A DNA stretch of 64,000 nucleotides from Phyllostachys edulis (Eukaryota > Streptophyta > Magnoliopsida > Poales > Poaceae): positions 47,541,633 to 47,605,632 of the forward strand of contig CM070567.1 of assembly GCA_036346405.1 (NCBI GenBank), in the 5' to 3' direction. The translations under genes and the position numbers were made by a program. Below, piece after piece: positions 1 to 11,084 of the stretch. The notes under the pieces are model-generated. The model was given only the letters and a program-made list of their open reading frames with translations, searched no databases and had not been told where the DNA came from. The number at the start of each line of letters is the position of its first letter. Positions within the stretch are counted from its first letter, which is position 1.

Positions 1-235
1 GTGCAACCGAAAACGGTCGGTTCATTTCTTCAAATTCAAATGAATGGGTCACCGGTGACCGTGAACTCAGGCCGAGTGAGCCTGTGAGGCCGTGGCGAGA
101 GGATCTTCATTTTTTTTTGCCAGAATACACTATACATATGATATACCTAGAATACACTATACATATATGAATTTGTTTTGCAAAAATAATGGGTATTCAA
201 CTGAATACCATTGAATACAAGTGGGCCCGCCTCTG
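1..235. other. Unassigned AT-rich flank with short direct repeats
   Basis: No gene is seen. The motif GAATACACTATACATA occurs twice about 25 bases apart (near 124 and 149). Further on, a GGGTATTCAACTGAATAC-type inverted stretch leads into GC-rich sequence next to the LTR. It is probably the remnant of another repeat cut by the LTR element that follows. Confidence 0.4.
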
Positions 236-1231
236 CGCATACGACCATAGCTCCTAAGATTGAACAAAAGGTGGATTCGTTCCTTCAGCTTCAATTTGTT
301 TTAAATGAGACTATGATGCTACCTAATGGTGAAAATGTATATTTGTGCAGCTATATAAGGAGAAATGCATCAACACTACGCACTCGTGGTTGGGGGTCCA
401 CCTAAAAGGAAGCCCACTCGCACATCAAAACCAAGTCAACGTCTTCCCCAACACTTCCTCAGGGTCACCACGTCATTTTTCGTCCAAGTGAAGCAAGAGT
501 TCAAGTTGGACACGTTCTGGAATCCAATTCGGCCTCTAGAGACAACACCGACTTCAAATGTGCATAACTTTCAAATGCGGAGTCCGTTTGAGGTCCACGA
601 GTACTTGATGGAAAGCTTATCTCGTCCTCTTTCGAACAGACCTAGCCTTATCTCCAAATTTCTTCTGTGCGCATCACAATCACCAAAAGAAGGTGCTACA
701 TCACCTGTTTGGGCCAAATTAGGCCTTGTAATGCCTGGGCCCAAGGGGAAGCGACCCCCTCTCTTGGCATGTACTGTTCAAGTTAACAGTACCATGAATA
801 GTCACATCCCCTTATTTTTTAGTTATGTGCGGCTCTCCCTTCCCTATTTAAGGAGGCCGCACCCCTCTAGTTTTCTTGGATTTTGTTTAGTTAAAAGTTA
901 GCTTTATTGCAACTTTCTCGTATTGGCTTGTGTCGATTAGACTAACCATAATACCGCTACAGAATCCCAACTTCATCAAATATTTCAATCCTATTTGTAA
1001 TTTTAGATTGCTATTTATCTTGTTCTTGCTTGTTCTTCGATTGCATGCAGGAATAGACATTCGTGGTCAGGTCGATTGTGCTTCTAGCAAGGTCGATAAC
1101 GATCTCAGAATTGGTTCAACGATTGCCGAGCATATTGGTCGTGTATGATTGGTAGCCGAATCGTAAGAGTCATCTCTACCAAATCGAGTTATCCTCATCA
1201 CCGAAAGATCGGGACACCCTTTGGCGCATCA
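236..1231 (+). repeat. 5' LTR of the gag-only element
   Basis: It matches 4414-5421 along its whole length with scattered substitutions and small indels. It ends in GCGCATCA just before the primer-binding site. A TATTTAA box lies near 845, followed by a conserved GGAGGCCGCACCCC stretch that is also present in the right LTR near 5037. Confidence 0.8.
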
Positions 1232-1233
1232 GG

Positions 1234-1245
1234 TGGTATTAGAGC
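1234..1245 (+). other. Primer-binding site (initiator tRNA-Met type)
   Basis: TGGTATTAGAGC differs by one base from TGGTATCAGAGC, the usual plant retrotransposon site complementary to initiator tRNA-Met. It starts two bases after the LTR end, which fixes the element's orientation and the LTR boundary. Confidence 0.75.
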
Positions 1246-2840
1246 TATAGGTTGACCGGTGAGAGTTTTCAGTTTTCTAGTAGTAGATTCGTTTTCATAC
1301 ATAGAGTCCAGAAAATATCCCATAAAATTTTTGTTGCACCACTTTAATCCCTATCCGAACGCCCTTTGAGCTTTGCAATTTTTCTTTTCTATTTGCTTAT
1401 TCAATCTTTGGTTGCATTGTCGTATCTAGTTGCTGATCTTTAGTTCTAGTTAATGTCTAGTTAGTCATTGTCTAGTTGCATCTCGTGTTTCCTTCGTGTT
1501 GCTTGATCGTTCTTTTAGGGTTCTTAGTTTTGCATCTAAAACAGAAAATTCGTGGGTTAGAACTCCTCTAATCCTCACTAAAAACAATATTCATTTTCAC
1601 TTCATCTAATCCGAATTGCTTGCTGGAGTTCAAGCCGATTTCACTACGAAACTGAGAGGATTGAAATTATATTTTGGGAGAGTTGCTGTCCGAGTCCAAC
1701 ATCAACCCTTTGCTGTTATTTGCGACTTGCGGAAAACCCTAGGGCCGGCCAAAGAATAGAAAGAGAAAGAGGCAGCCACATAAACAAAAGCCGCGGTAGA
1801 TAAAAAAAGATAAAAGAAAAGTACATGAAAATTGGTGGAGACCTTCTACATATAGCCACAAGCTTCCACAAAAGATTTTAGCAACTTTGCCCCACGGGGT
1901 TGAGAGATATAGCGGTTTCAATTTTGAACCCTAGACGAATTCGAGTCGGAGTACGATTCCGTTTCCGAGACACCTTTAGTAAAACGGGCATAACTTTTGC
2001 ATACGGTGTTCGTTTTGGACGTTCTTATGCTTGTTGGAAAGATAACGATGAGGCGCATCCTTTCCATCTAATCCTTTAGTCGCCCTCCAGGGGCCCCAAA
2101 ATCGGCCATCTTCTGCCCCGAATTCGCGTCACAAGTTTTTGGGTTTTGTTTTTGCCGTTTCTTTCAGCCTTCCCTTCGGAATTTGGGGTTCGCCTCAACT
2201 GCAAAGTTGTAAATCTCATCAAAATATTTCAAACAAGAATATATAAGCCATATAAAACTTTGCTTTTTCATCTTTTGAGACTAGCTGTTATTTACTACTT
2301 CAACTAGAAGGCTGTTTACATTGCACGTTATTCTGATTTTGTGCTCTAGATCGTGTGAACAATCTGGTGCCCCTACAAAGAAGTTTGAGTAGTTGGCCAG
2401 CGTATCTCCTAGCACTTGGTGTGAGAATTTTCTTTGTTACATCAAGTAATATTGATCGTTGCGTGTGCGTTTATACACTTCTCTTTATAGGTTTTGATTG
2501 ACTAGCTTTTTCTAAGCTAGGATTAGCAATATTGACTAGTACTTTGAGCAATTTTTCAACTTGCATTTACTAATTTGATTGTTGCTAATCCTTGTTACCA
2601 TATTGAAGCCCATCCTAGCTCCACCTACTACCATTGTACAGGTACCAGTTGGTTGCAATCGTTTTATCAATTTTCGGAGATCATTTAGCACCAACACTAG
2701 TTGCCGGTCACCGCCTGTTTGCTTGGTAAGAATTGGTAAGAACTTGGTATTAGCTTGAGTGTGAGTGATATTGAGCCTCTAGATCCTAGTAGTTGATAGG
2801 AACATATACTTGTGATTTGTTTCCTTGTTTTCTACTAACT

Positions 2841-3932
2841 ATGTCAGGTTCGCGGGATGATTACCAGATAGATCCACGTTTTCTTCGAGCTATTGAATGG
2901 AAGTGCAAGAAAGTCAAATAGGAAGATGCACGGTTGAGACGAGATCGTCCACCACGGGAGGTATATGATCGTGATAGTACATCCAATAAAACTAAAATCA
3001 CCTTGCCATCCTTTGCTGGTAAATTTGATCATGATGCGTATGTTGACTGGGAGATAGCTTTAGACAAAGAATTTGAATATTATGAATGGTCTGATAGGCA
3101 AAAGATTAGCGCTGCCACTAGTATTTTTGTTGATGATGCAATACTTTGGTGGAAGTATTTACGTAGACATGGAAGAGTGCCTCAAACTTGGCATGCATTA
3201 AAGAAGCTTTTGAGAGATGAATTTGTTCTTAAATATCATGCTGAGTATTTGTTAGCTAGATTACAACGTTTCAAACAAGGTCGTAGAACTGTAAGAGAAT
3301 ACTATCATGAATTGAAAAATCATTTGTTACGTTGTGACTTAGAGGAATATGCTGAAGCTACAAAGAATAGATTCTTAAGTGGGCTTAATCAACCAATTCA
3401 GGACCTTCTTGTTGACAAAGAATATGGTTCTCTCTCTCATTTGTTTATACTTGCCTGTAAGGTTGAACGTCAGATTGAGGAGAAATTGAGAATGCTTGAT
3501 GATAGGAAACATGAGAACAAACCTGTGTTTGTGTTTTTTTTTTCTATGACTAACAATTTGCAGGAAGTTAAGAACCATGCCGAAGAGGAGAATGAGCTGA
3601 TTGAACCACCGACTTCATTGGTTGAGAAGAAAGATAAGGAGATGGATGCACCTACATCATCTACAGAGAGTAAAAAAGGTAAAGATAATGGTGGTATCAT
3701 CACTCACGGTGAGTATGCTTGTGAAGAACTACAATTGTCCACTGTTCATGCTATATTGGAGCAAAAATTAGTGAAGAACAATTCTGATATGCACATGTTT
3801 CAAGTAGAGAATTCAAACTGCATTGATTTGAGTGTTGAGAAAGAGTTGTGTGCTAATTCCTTGCATAAATCTTTGACACAACCAAAAATTAAACCTGATT
3901 CTCCCGTTTTATTTCCAAGTCCATGTGCTTAA
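2841..3932 (+). pseudogene. Gypsy-type gag capsid frame with an early stop
   Basis: The first Met is at 2841 and the frame is open to 3932 except for one in-frame TAG at 2919-2921. After the stop come about 335 residues of a Ty3/gypsy capsid (Retrotrans_gag) type. They include a TLPSFAGKFD-like start, a WEIALDKEFEYYEW segment, a VDDAILWWKYL helix, and the R.V.EYY.EL...L pattern typical of this family. No zinc knuckle follows; the C-terminal part is charged and low in recognisable motifs. Capsid would package element RNA. The TAG near the N terminus means either re-initiation or an inactive copy. Confidence 0.7.
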
Positions 3933-4393
3933 ATAAATGCTTTTGATTCTGTCAATGTGCAATTAATCCATGTTAGCAATGAGCTGAATGAGATTTCTTC
4001 TTCGAACACTTCAGGTTATATTGATTGACTTTAGGTTATATTGAGATTGATCATCCTTGTGAACTGAGTTGTTTAGAGAAGAAGTTATTATAGATTTCCA
4101 ATTCGCTTTCATTGTTTCGTTATAAATGTTACCTAATAGGTGAGTATGATGAAAAGGGAAATTACATGGTTCATAGAATTTACATAACTTCAGAACTGGA
4201 AGGTTCAACTTTGGATAAGGAACACTGTCATGTAGAGGAAACTAATGGCACTAACCATAATATTTCTAGTTCATCTAGTGTTATTTGTGAGTTACAGGAA
4301 AGTTCCCGAGATTTATGATCAAGATCATGCAATACATTAGACTACACATTTGTTAAAACTGAGGACGGTTTTTTTTTGTCAAGAAGGAGAGGA
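3933..4393 (+). other. Non-coding 3' part of the gag-only element and purine tract
   Basis: Short AT-rich frames with stops lie between gag and the right LTR. No pol motifs are seen. It ends in the purine-rich AAGAAGGAGAGGA that abuts the right LTR and would prime plus-strand synthesis. Confidence 0.6.
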
Positions 4394-5421
4394 TGATGTG
4401 ACCATGCTACATACGCATACGACCATAGCTCCCAAGATTGAACAAAAGGTGAATTCGTTACCCCAGCTTCAATTTGTTTTAAATGAGACTATGATGCTAC
4501 TTAATGATGAAAATGTATATTTGTGCAGTTATATAAGGAGGAATGCATCAACACTACGTGCTTGTGGTTGGGGTCCACCTAGAAGGAAGTCGACATGCAC
4601 ATCAAGACCAAGTTAACGTCTTCCCCAACACTTCCTCAGGGTCACCACATCACTTTTCGTCCAAGTGAAGCAAGAGTTCAAGCTGGACACGTTCTGGAAT
4701 CCAATTCGGCCTCCGGAGATAGCATCGACTTTAAACGTGCATAACTTTTACATACGGAGTCCGTTTGAGGTCCACGAGTACTTGATGGAAAGCTTATCTC
4801 GTCCTCTTTCCAACGGATCCAGCCTCACCTCCAAATGCCTTATATGCGCACCACAATCAATAAAAGAATGTGTTATATCACATGTTTAGATCAAATTGAG
4901 CCTTGTAATGCTTGGGCCCAAGGAGAAGGCGGTCCTCTCTTGGCCCGTACTATTTACGAATGTACTGTTCACATAAACAGTACCATAAATAGTCCCACCC
5001 CCCCTTTTTTTAGTTATGTGCGGCTCCCTCTCACATATTTAAGGAGGCCGCACCCCTTTAGTTTCCTTGGATTTTATTTAGTTAAAAGTTAGTTTTATTG
5101 CAACTTCGCGTATTGGCTTGTGTACATTAGACCAACCATAATACCGCTACAGAATCTCAACTTTATCAAATATTTCAATCCTATTTGCAATTTCATATTG
5201 CTATTTATCTTGTTCTTGTTTGTTCTTCAATTGCATGCAGTAATAGACCTTCGTGGTCGGGTCGATCGTGCTTCTAGCAATGTCGATAATGATCTCAGAG
5301 TTGGTTCAGCAATTACCAGGCATATTGGTCATGTATGATTGGTAGCCGAATCGTAAGAGTCGTCTCCACCAAATCGAGTTATCCTCTTCACCGAAAGATC
5401 GGGACACCCTTTGGTGCATCA
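4394..5421 (+). repeat. 3' LTR of the gag-only element
   Basis: Direct repeat of the left LTR. It begins TGATGTGACC after the purine tract and ends GGTGCATCA. The base after it begins the unrelated GC-rich end of the Mutator-like element. Confidence 0.75.
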
Positions 5422-5560
5422 GGACGTGCCGAAAGCAGGCGCCCACACGCGTCGAAGGCTTTCTGTCCTGTGTTTGTCCCATCTCTGTCCCGTCATGTCC
5501 AAACGATGTTGTCCCCCTAGCGCGCAATTCTCTTCCGACGGACCGCCCTCTCATCCTCGC

Positions 5561-5568
5561 TATAAATG
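5561..5568 (+). promoter_or_regulatory. Probable TATA box of the PMD gene
   Basis: TATAAATG is preceded by a GC-rich stretch and followed by a CT-rich leader (about 5590-5690), with a GTAATT donor at 5692. The mirror gene on - has a comparable CTATAGAA and CT-rich leader near 13.70-13.77 kb. Confidence 0.45.
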
Positions 5569-5691
5569 CAGAGCTGCGAGCGAGACTCTTCACTCGCTGT
5601 CATTTTCGCTTGCGCTCTCTCGCATTTTTGGTTTCCTTTTCGTAGTGGATCAAGTGTTGTTTAGAGCGGTCATTAGCGGTCATATTAACAT

Positions 5692-6380
5692 GTAATTTTT
5701 ATGTATTGTCTTTATTAAATGTGTAGTTAGTTAATTAGTCATAATTAATTAGTTGTAGTTATTTATGCATAATTAATTTAGTCCGGTCATTTAGGCCTTA
5801 TTAAATTTGTGTTATTTAGTTGGTTACAATAAATTAGGTCGTAATGAATTAGTCATTGTTATATTAATCCGACGTATTTATTCGTGGCCTAGTTAATTAG
5901 TTACGATTTAATTAGTCCTAATTAGTTAGTGTCAGTTAGTTTATTAGTCGTAATTAATTAGTTGTAATTAATCGCTTGTAGTTAACTATTCGTAATAATG
6001 TAGCCATAATTAATTTAATCATAGTTAGTCGGTCGTAATTAATTTAGTGGCTCCATGTAGCAATTATCTATTTCTAATTAATCTGTGGTAAATAATTAGT
6101 CGAAATTAATTTAGTGGTATTTATTTCATTATTAAGTCGTAACTATCCTTTTCTAATTCATTTGCGGTAATTAATTGGACTGAATTAATTAAGAGGTTTT
6201 TAAATACTCGGATTAATTTAATCCTACCTAATTAGTCGTACTTAATTAGTCGTAAATAATTTGGTCGTAGTTAAATAGTGTATATTTTTTATTGTCTGTT
6301 TGTAGACCTTTTTATTTATAGTAATTCATCATCATTATTAATTTATTCACTACTAATCTGTGTCTTTGATCTCTTGCAAG
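5692..6380 (+). other. AT-rich leader intron of the PMD gene
   Basis: 689 bases made largely of variants of TTAGTCGTAATTAATTAG. They run from a GTAATT donor to a CTCTTGCAAG acceptor three bases before the ATG at 6383. The composition matches the 12971-13613 intron of the convergent gene in reverse complement. Short frames here are chance. Confidence 0.55.
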
Positions 6381-6382
6381 TC

Positions 6383-6809
6383 ATGCCTCTACTAGGGCTA
6401 TTGGAACCCTTCTATGACGAGCATCACTGGTGCCAGTTGTGGATCACCGGGGACGCGGATGGCCCTCCACCCCTGGCGCTTCGGTCTGAGAAGCATTATT
6501 GGGAGCTCGATGATCGCTACATCCCAATCCTTCGAGGCACGAGCCTGTTGCCCTTTGCGAGGTTATTCTTGGTCGTACGATACTTTACCCTAGATGGTAG
6601 TGTGATGTCGACCCTTGTCAACAGGTGGAGACCTGAGACTCACATATTCCACTTTCGGTAGGGAGAGATGACGATCACTCTCTAGGATGTCTCATTCTTG
6701 TCTAGACTCCCAATCAGGGGTGAGACACTTGTTCTTGGCCGTCCGCCGACTGACTAGAAGGCCTAGTTGGGGCATCGGTTTGGCATACATGTCCCGGACA
6801 ACGCCGGTG
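6383..6809 (+). pseudogene. Plant mobile domain (MAIN/PMD-like) gene, truncated
   Basis: The frame starts at ATG 6383 with a leucine-rich N terminus and runs 92 residues to a stop at 6659-6661. After the stop the match to the plant mobile domain continues in a shifted or stopped frame. Recognisable blocks are LVNRWRPETHIFHF, a GEMTITL.DVSFL block, an L.IRGETLVLGRPP block, and a RFG.HVPD block ending near 6805. PMD genes are found in plant genomes both as host genes (MAIN, MAIL1) and inside transposons. The C-terminal half is missing because the sequence switches to the opposite-strand transposase at about 6810. Internal stops show it is dead. Confidence 0.7.
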
Positions 6810-6955
6810 GTGTCACTTTCAAGGTTGTTTATGTACATGCCAGGGTTTGATTCGGCAATCTGGTGAAGCATTCTCGGCACAAGGTTGTATGCTTCTTCGT
6901 ATGTCCCGTACATGGACTCGATAACCTTTTGCTTGGCTCGTCGGACCTTGCTATA

Positions 6956-6963
6956 GCTGACTA
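6956..6963. repeat. Left 8-bp target duplication of the hAT-like element
   Basis: GCTGACTA is identical to 7457-7464 on the other side of the element. Confidence 0.8.
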
Positions 6964-7456
6964 CAAGGTAGTTAGGATCGCGATCCTATTCTTAGAGTCT
7001 TACGATTCTATGAACCCATGACAACCTGTCGATCCTACTCGTAGAGACTTAGGGCAAAAAAAATTTACAATTTTTTTAGAGGCCAGGCTTTACTGATATT
7101 TTGTTTTAGAGCAAAATTTGTTGATATTAATTTCTGAGAATGAAACTATAAATAAACAAGGAGCATGCAAAATATTGTATCAGTGTGGTAATGCTAGTAC
7201 AAATATCTATATTATGGCATGAGCAATCTTGAGCTTGATAATGATAAGCTATTTTTATTCCTGGAGTATGTCTAGCTGTTTTAAGGAACATGCAAGTGGT
7301 AAACCATATAAGAATCATACAAACTTATAGTATAGATGTTAAATATGTGTATTTTTACAATTTAGTAAAATCGCCGATTCTACGATTCGATACAACGATT
7401 TCGATCCTACCGAAGGCAAATCGATCCAACTCAGGATCTCGACTCTGACTACCTTG
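6964..7456. mobile_element. Non-autonomous hAT-like element with 8-bp target duplication
   Basis: A 493-bp AT-rich element is flanked by exact copies of GCTGACTA (6956-6963 and 7457-7464). Its ends are inverted repeats beginning CAAGGTAGT on each strand and rich in GGATCG/CGATCC motifs. An 8-bp duplication and a CA(A/G)GG-type end fit the hAT superfamily. It has no coding capacity. It lies in the transposase pseudogene, whose frame is restored if it is removed. Confidence 0.8.
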
Positions 7457-9844
7457 GCTGACTAGATAACCAACTACATTGGCGACTTCCAACAGTAGCA
7501 CCTTAGGGGATACAGACACATCCTCCGCAACTATGTGGCTGATGAGGCTTGTCACATATGCGGAAGTCACATTCCAATACTACCACAGCGGTTCGCTAAG
7601 CTCGCAAGTATGGTTGGTTACTGTCTTGACCGAGAAGACCGAGCGGTGAGTGCTAACCATGCCAGGGCAGCCGTCCACTACGCACTTCACCGTGTAATGT
7701 CCTGGGTTAGACCGGTGCACCCGGTACACATGGCTGATAGACAAGGCGTACCGTGCTATAGCTTGCTGCACGACCGACTTGCTAAGGAACCAACTAAGAG
7801 GGTATCAGCACCAAAGCTCCACTGGGACCTTTCTTCTTGCGGCAGTACGAGCAATCGTACTGTGATATCATCAGGTCTGGATGCTACGTACGACACCTCC
7901 GAAGACACAATTTCGTCGGTTGGACCGCGGCCCTAGGGTGCGTCCTCCTCGCTACCGCCCGATCCTGGGTTGGCGTCCTCATCGAACTCCAACCCCAGAG
8001 GCTGGTTAGGTAGATACTCGTGGTAGTCAATGCGGGCCGACCACTAGAGTCCTGCCCCCTCATTTTGCACAAAGTTAAGCGCAACTCTTCTCTCGTGGAT
8101 TTCCTCCAAAGCAGCACATTCCGTGCTACTGTCTTGAAGCTTTGCTTGTGGTTCCCAGCTTCCGGAGGCACCAGCATCATCATGGTCTCCTGGCGGCCTG
8201 CGTACGGATTTCACGTACACCATTGGCTTTTTGTATATCGCCGCCTCAGGCTAGGAAGCAATCTACATGTACTGCCCGCATGCTATGCTTCCATTCACCT
8301 TCACGAGCTCCCACACGCCCTGTCCTCCCCTACTTGTGTAGGTGATCGCCTTAATGGCAAGCTTCTTCGTCGTTGTCTCCGTGTCGAACTCCCTCCGGAT
8401 GTAGCTCCGAAACTTGTGAATATTTATCGCTTTGAGCCGCTTGAAGAAGTTAGACCCGCCATTATGAGTTAATGGAGTATTTTGATTATTAATGATAAAT
8501 CTATTTGTGAGACTAACACTTCTATTGTTATACCTATTGTTTAGTTTCAGTTTGATAAAAAGGTGAAAATCATGAAGGTATGCATTCAACATCATATTCT
8601 TATATCTTGTTGCATTCATCGAATCCAAAATATAGGTTGAACTCCACTAAAATTCTATCTTGAATATGTGTATATGTTCTTATTATATATTTGTGTATGC
8701 ACACACTTAGGGGGAGTTCACTCTATGTTTTGTGGTTTCATTAGTAATGATCATTGTTGTTTATCCACCATATTTTAAGGATCTCTATTTTGAAACATAT
8801 TCTTTGAGTATATAAAACTTGTGTAGTTTATATATACTCATATGACTTTATATTCAATTATTTGCAATTGTGATGGTTGCCACCAATTACCAAAGAGGTA
8901 AAGATTGGAGTATCTTGACCCCACCATTATTAGTTAATGGTATGTTGTGGTAACTAATGACAATCATGTTGTTGGACTAATATTTTCCATGAGTTGGGTA
9001 AATAGGTTATGTTCTACAGTGATAAAGACTTTGGATGACATCATCAGTTGAGTATCATCAAGTCAAAGTTCAAAGAAGAGAATGCATCATGTGTTGATGC
9101 ATATCAAGAACTCGAAAAGGAAGGCCCTGTTTGGTATAGCTCTGCTCCAGGTTTTTACAGCTCCAACTCCAGCTTCACTATTGGATCCACTCCTATGAGA
9201 AGTTGGAGCAGTTTGAGTTGGTGTTTGGTTAGAAAATTGGCTCCAGCTCCAGAAATGAGAAGAATCATTGTAAAAAGACTGCACTACCCTTGTTTTGTAA
9301 CTTGTAACCTTTTTTATTGCTTAACTTATAACAATATAATAAATAGATTTCTGTCATATTGTGTGCTTTTATTTTTTAATTTTTTTGGCCATATTATGCC
9401 CTGTAGTGCCATTTTTTCGCTCGCATTCAAAAGTTTTACTTGAAAAAAAATTAAATACAACATGCATAAACATACAAAGTTCATAACAAAGGTTATAATT
9501 CAATGAGTATCTTCTCTAAAAAAAATCAATGAGTATCATAACAAAAATCCATAAGAGAGGCAAGGAGGCAGGAGATGTTCACAATTCTCCTCATCTTTAT
9601 TAATCAAAGCTACTATTCCAAGTCCGAAAACCACTATATCAAACAACAACAATGAAAAGAATAAAACATCCACTGTCTAGGATCAAATTTATCATGAAGG
9701 AATCTAGTTCCATCAAGCAAATACAAAGTTTTACACTGAAATAAAATTCTAACAAATTGGCCATGTCCTTGCCGCCGCCCGATGGCATCAAAGATTTCAC
9801 CAGTGGCTAAGATGAAATAAATATGGAAATATAGTCAGTGCTTC

Positions 9845-9916
9845 TTAGACAGCATCCATCTCCTCAAGCGCTGCCCGAGCCGCAGCCTTAGCCTGCTCCA
9901 ATAGATCATCTGGAAC
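9845..9916 (-). pseudogene. Captured last exon, unknown protein
   Basis: After an acceptor (GGCATACAG) at 9917, 24 codons rich in Ala, Leu and Glu end in TAA at 9845-9847. The reading VPDDLLEQAKAAARAALEEM looks like a helical protein C terminus. With the exon at 10998-11084 on the same strand it suggests the ends of one captured gene with introns. The source gene is not recognised. Confidence 0.4.
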
Positions 9917-10997
9917 CTGTATGCCAGGTGAGTAAAGAAGTTCAGTTACAAATTCATATCACAAATCTATGGACAGTTTTTTTTAATGTCCCAGTACCTT
10001 CTGATGCTGACGATTTGATTCATCACATATCCAGCTCAATTCCAAATCAAAAGCTTTGTCCTTCGCTTCATCATGTACTCCATAAATGCTGCATTGAACA
10101 AATTATGAGTGAAAATTTTGTGCAGACAGTAGTAGCCTTTTCAGGTATGTTGACATCAAGTGAGCAGGAAATATATAAAAGAAACATCCACCAGCTAACA
10201 TGTTTTGGTTTGCTTTGTTCATTACAACCACTTGACATAAGAAGTAATCTAACCCACGTCTGGGAGGTTGAGCAAGCCAACTATGGAGGTGGAAAGCAAC
10301 TGGAATATGGTCCAACTGAATCAACAGCCGCAACTGACGGAATACAAATGTAGCTGAATATTTCTCACCTGAAGTAGACTCAGATGCAAAAATGACAATA
10401 TCCACTGGTCACTTGTATTCTAATTATATTAGCCCCCACCTTTGGAATTCGTTCTATGTAGTGTTACGTAATCTTCTACCACTTAAACCTTTTGTACAGC
10501 CGAGCATCATTCCTTCTGGTAATTGCTTAACAAGAACAAAATTTTGTGCTACCCTAGCAAGGAACTTGGAATGGATCGATACATGGACATGTTAATCAAG
10601 CTAGATTTGGCTACAATTGGACCATATGGCGGCAGTACGATCACAAACCGCATCATATATTTGCTGACGAGCTAAATTACCCAAGCTCAAACTGCTATAC
10701 ATTATACATTATTTGTATCAGGGAGGTACTCGAGCAAGCTTGGACCTAACCCCAATCGCAATTTACAATCTAATGCTCCATTTCCAATACACCAAGCAGC
10801 TAAGCATGAACCCACCGCAAAATCTGTTCACGAAGTAGTAACCGCGATCCGAAACCCTAGTTCCCTAATCCGCTCAGAAACCCTACCCAATCAACGACAG
10901 ACGCAGCCTCGGGCATTCGATCTGGCGGAGCGCTGTAGCACTAGCCGCATGGAAAGACCGAGGCTAGGAGGACGGGAGGAGGGAGTTAGAGCCTAAC

Positions 10998-11084
10998 CTT
11001 CGAGGAGAGCGCCACGCCGCCGGCTGAGCGGCGACGCGGCGCTATAGTCGCACAAGAAGCCAAGGAGAGGAGCGACGCGCGCAT
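10998..11084 (-). pseudogene. Captured first exon, targeting-peptide-like
   Basis: ATG at 11084 opens 29 codons rich in Ala, Ser, Leu and Arg with no acidic residues, as expected of a chloroplast or mitochondrial transit peptide. A plausible donor (AAG|GTTAGG) follows at 10998. Upstream on - (11085-11500) is a GC-rich, CT-rich region like a 5' UTR and promoter. The open frames in all phases of that region are compositional shadows. I do not recognise the parent gene. Confidence 0.4.

Larger units (their letters stand above)
236..5421 (+). mobile_element. Gag-only Ty3/gypsy-type LTR retroelement, non-autonomous
   Basis: Two direct repeats of about 1 kb (236-1231 and 4394-5421) flank an internal region of about 3.2 kb. 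A primer-binding site follows the left LTR and a purine tract (AAGAAGGAGAGGA) precedes the right LTR, so the element reads on +. Only a gag-like frame is present. No protease, reverse transcriptase or integrase is seen, so movement would need another element's enzymes. The first 20 or so bases of the right LTR have no counterpart at the left end, and no target duplication is visible, so the left end seems trimmed or replaced. The LTRs differ at many positions, which suggests an old insertion. Confidence 0.75.
6810..8436 (-). pseudogene. mudrA-like Mutator transposase, N-terminal half, decayed
   Basis: Read on - from 8436 down, with frameshifts and stops. In order: an INIHKFRSYIRREFDTE-like start, a YVKSVRRPPG block, an acidic spacer, the MuDR DNA-binding zinc-finger region (YTVKCVVDGCP and NHTCELSE, about 7770-7585), a VTSAYVTSLI block, and an EEAYNLVPRMLHQIAESNPG block. 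Removing the hAT-like insertion (6964-7456) with one 8-bp duplication restores an unbroken frame between the last two. The catalytic domain is absent: similarity stops at about 6810, where the PMD gene begins from the other side. The upstream exon continues at 12895-12970 beyond the solo LTR. Confidence 0.75.
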
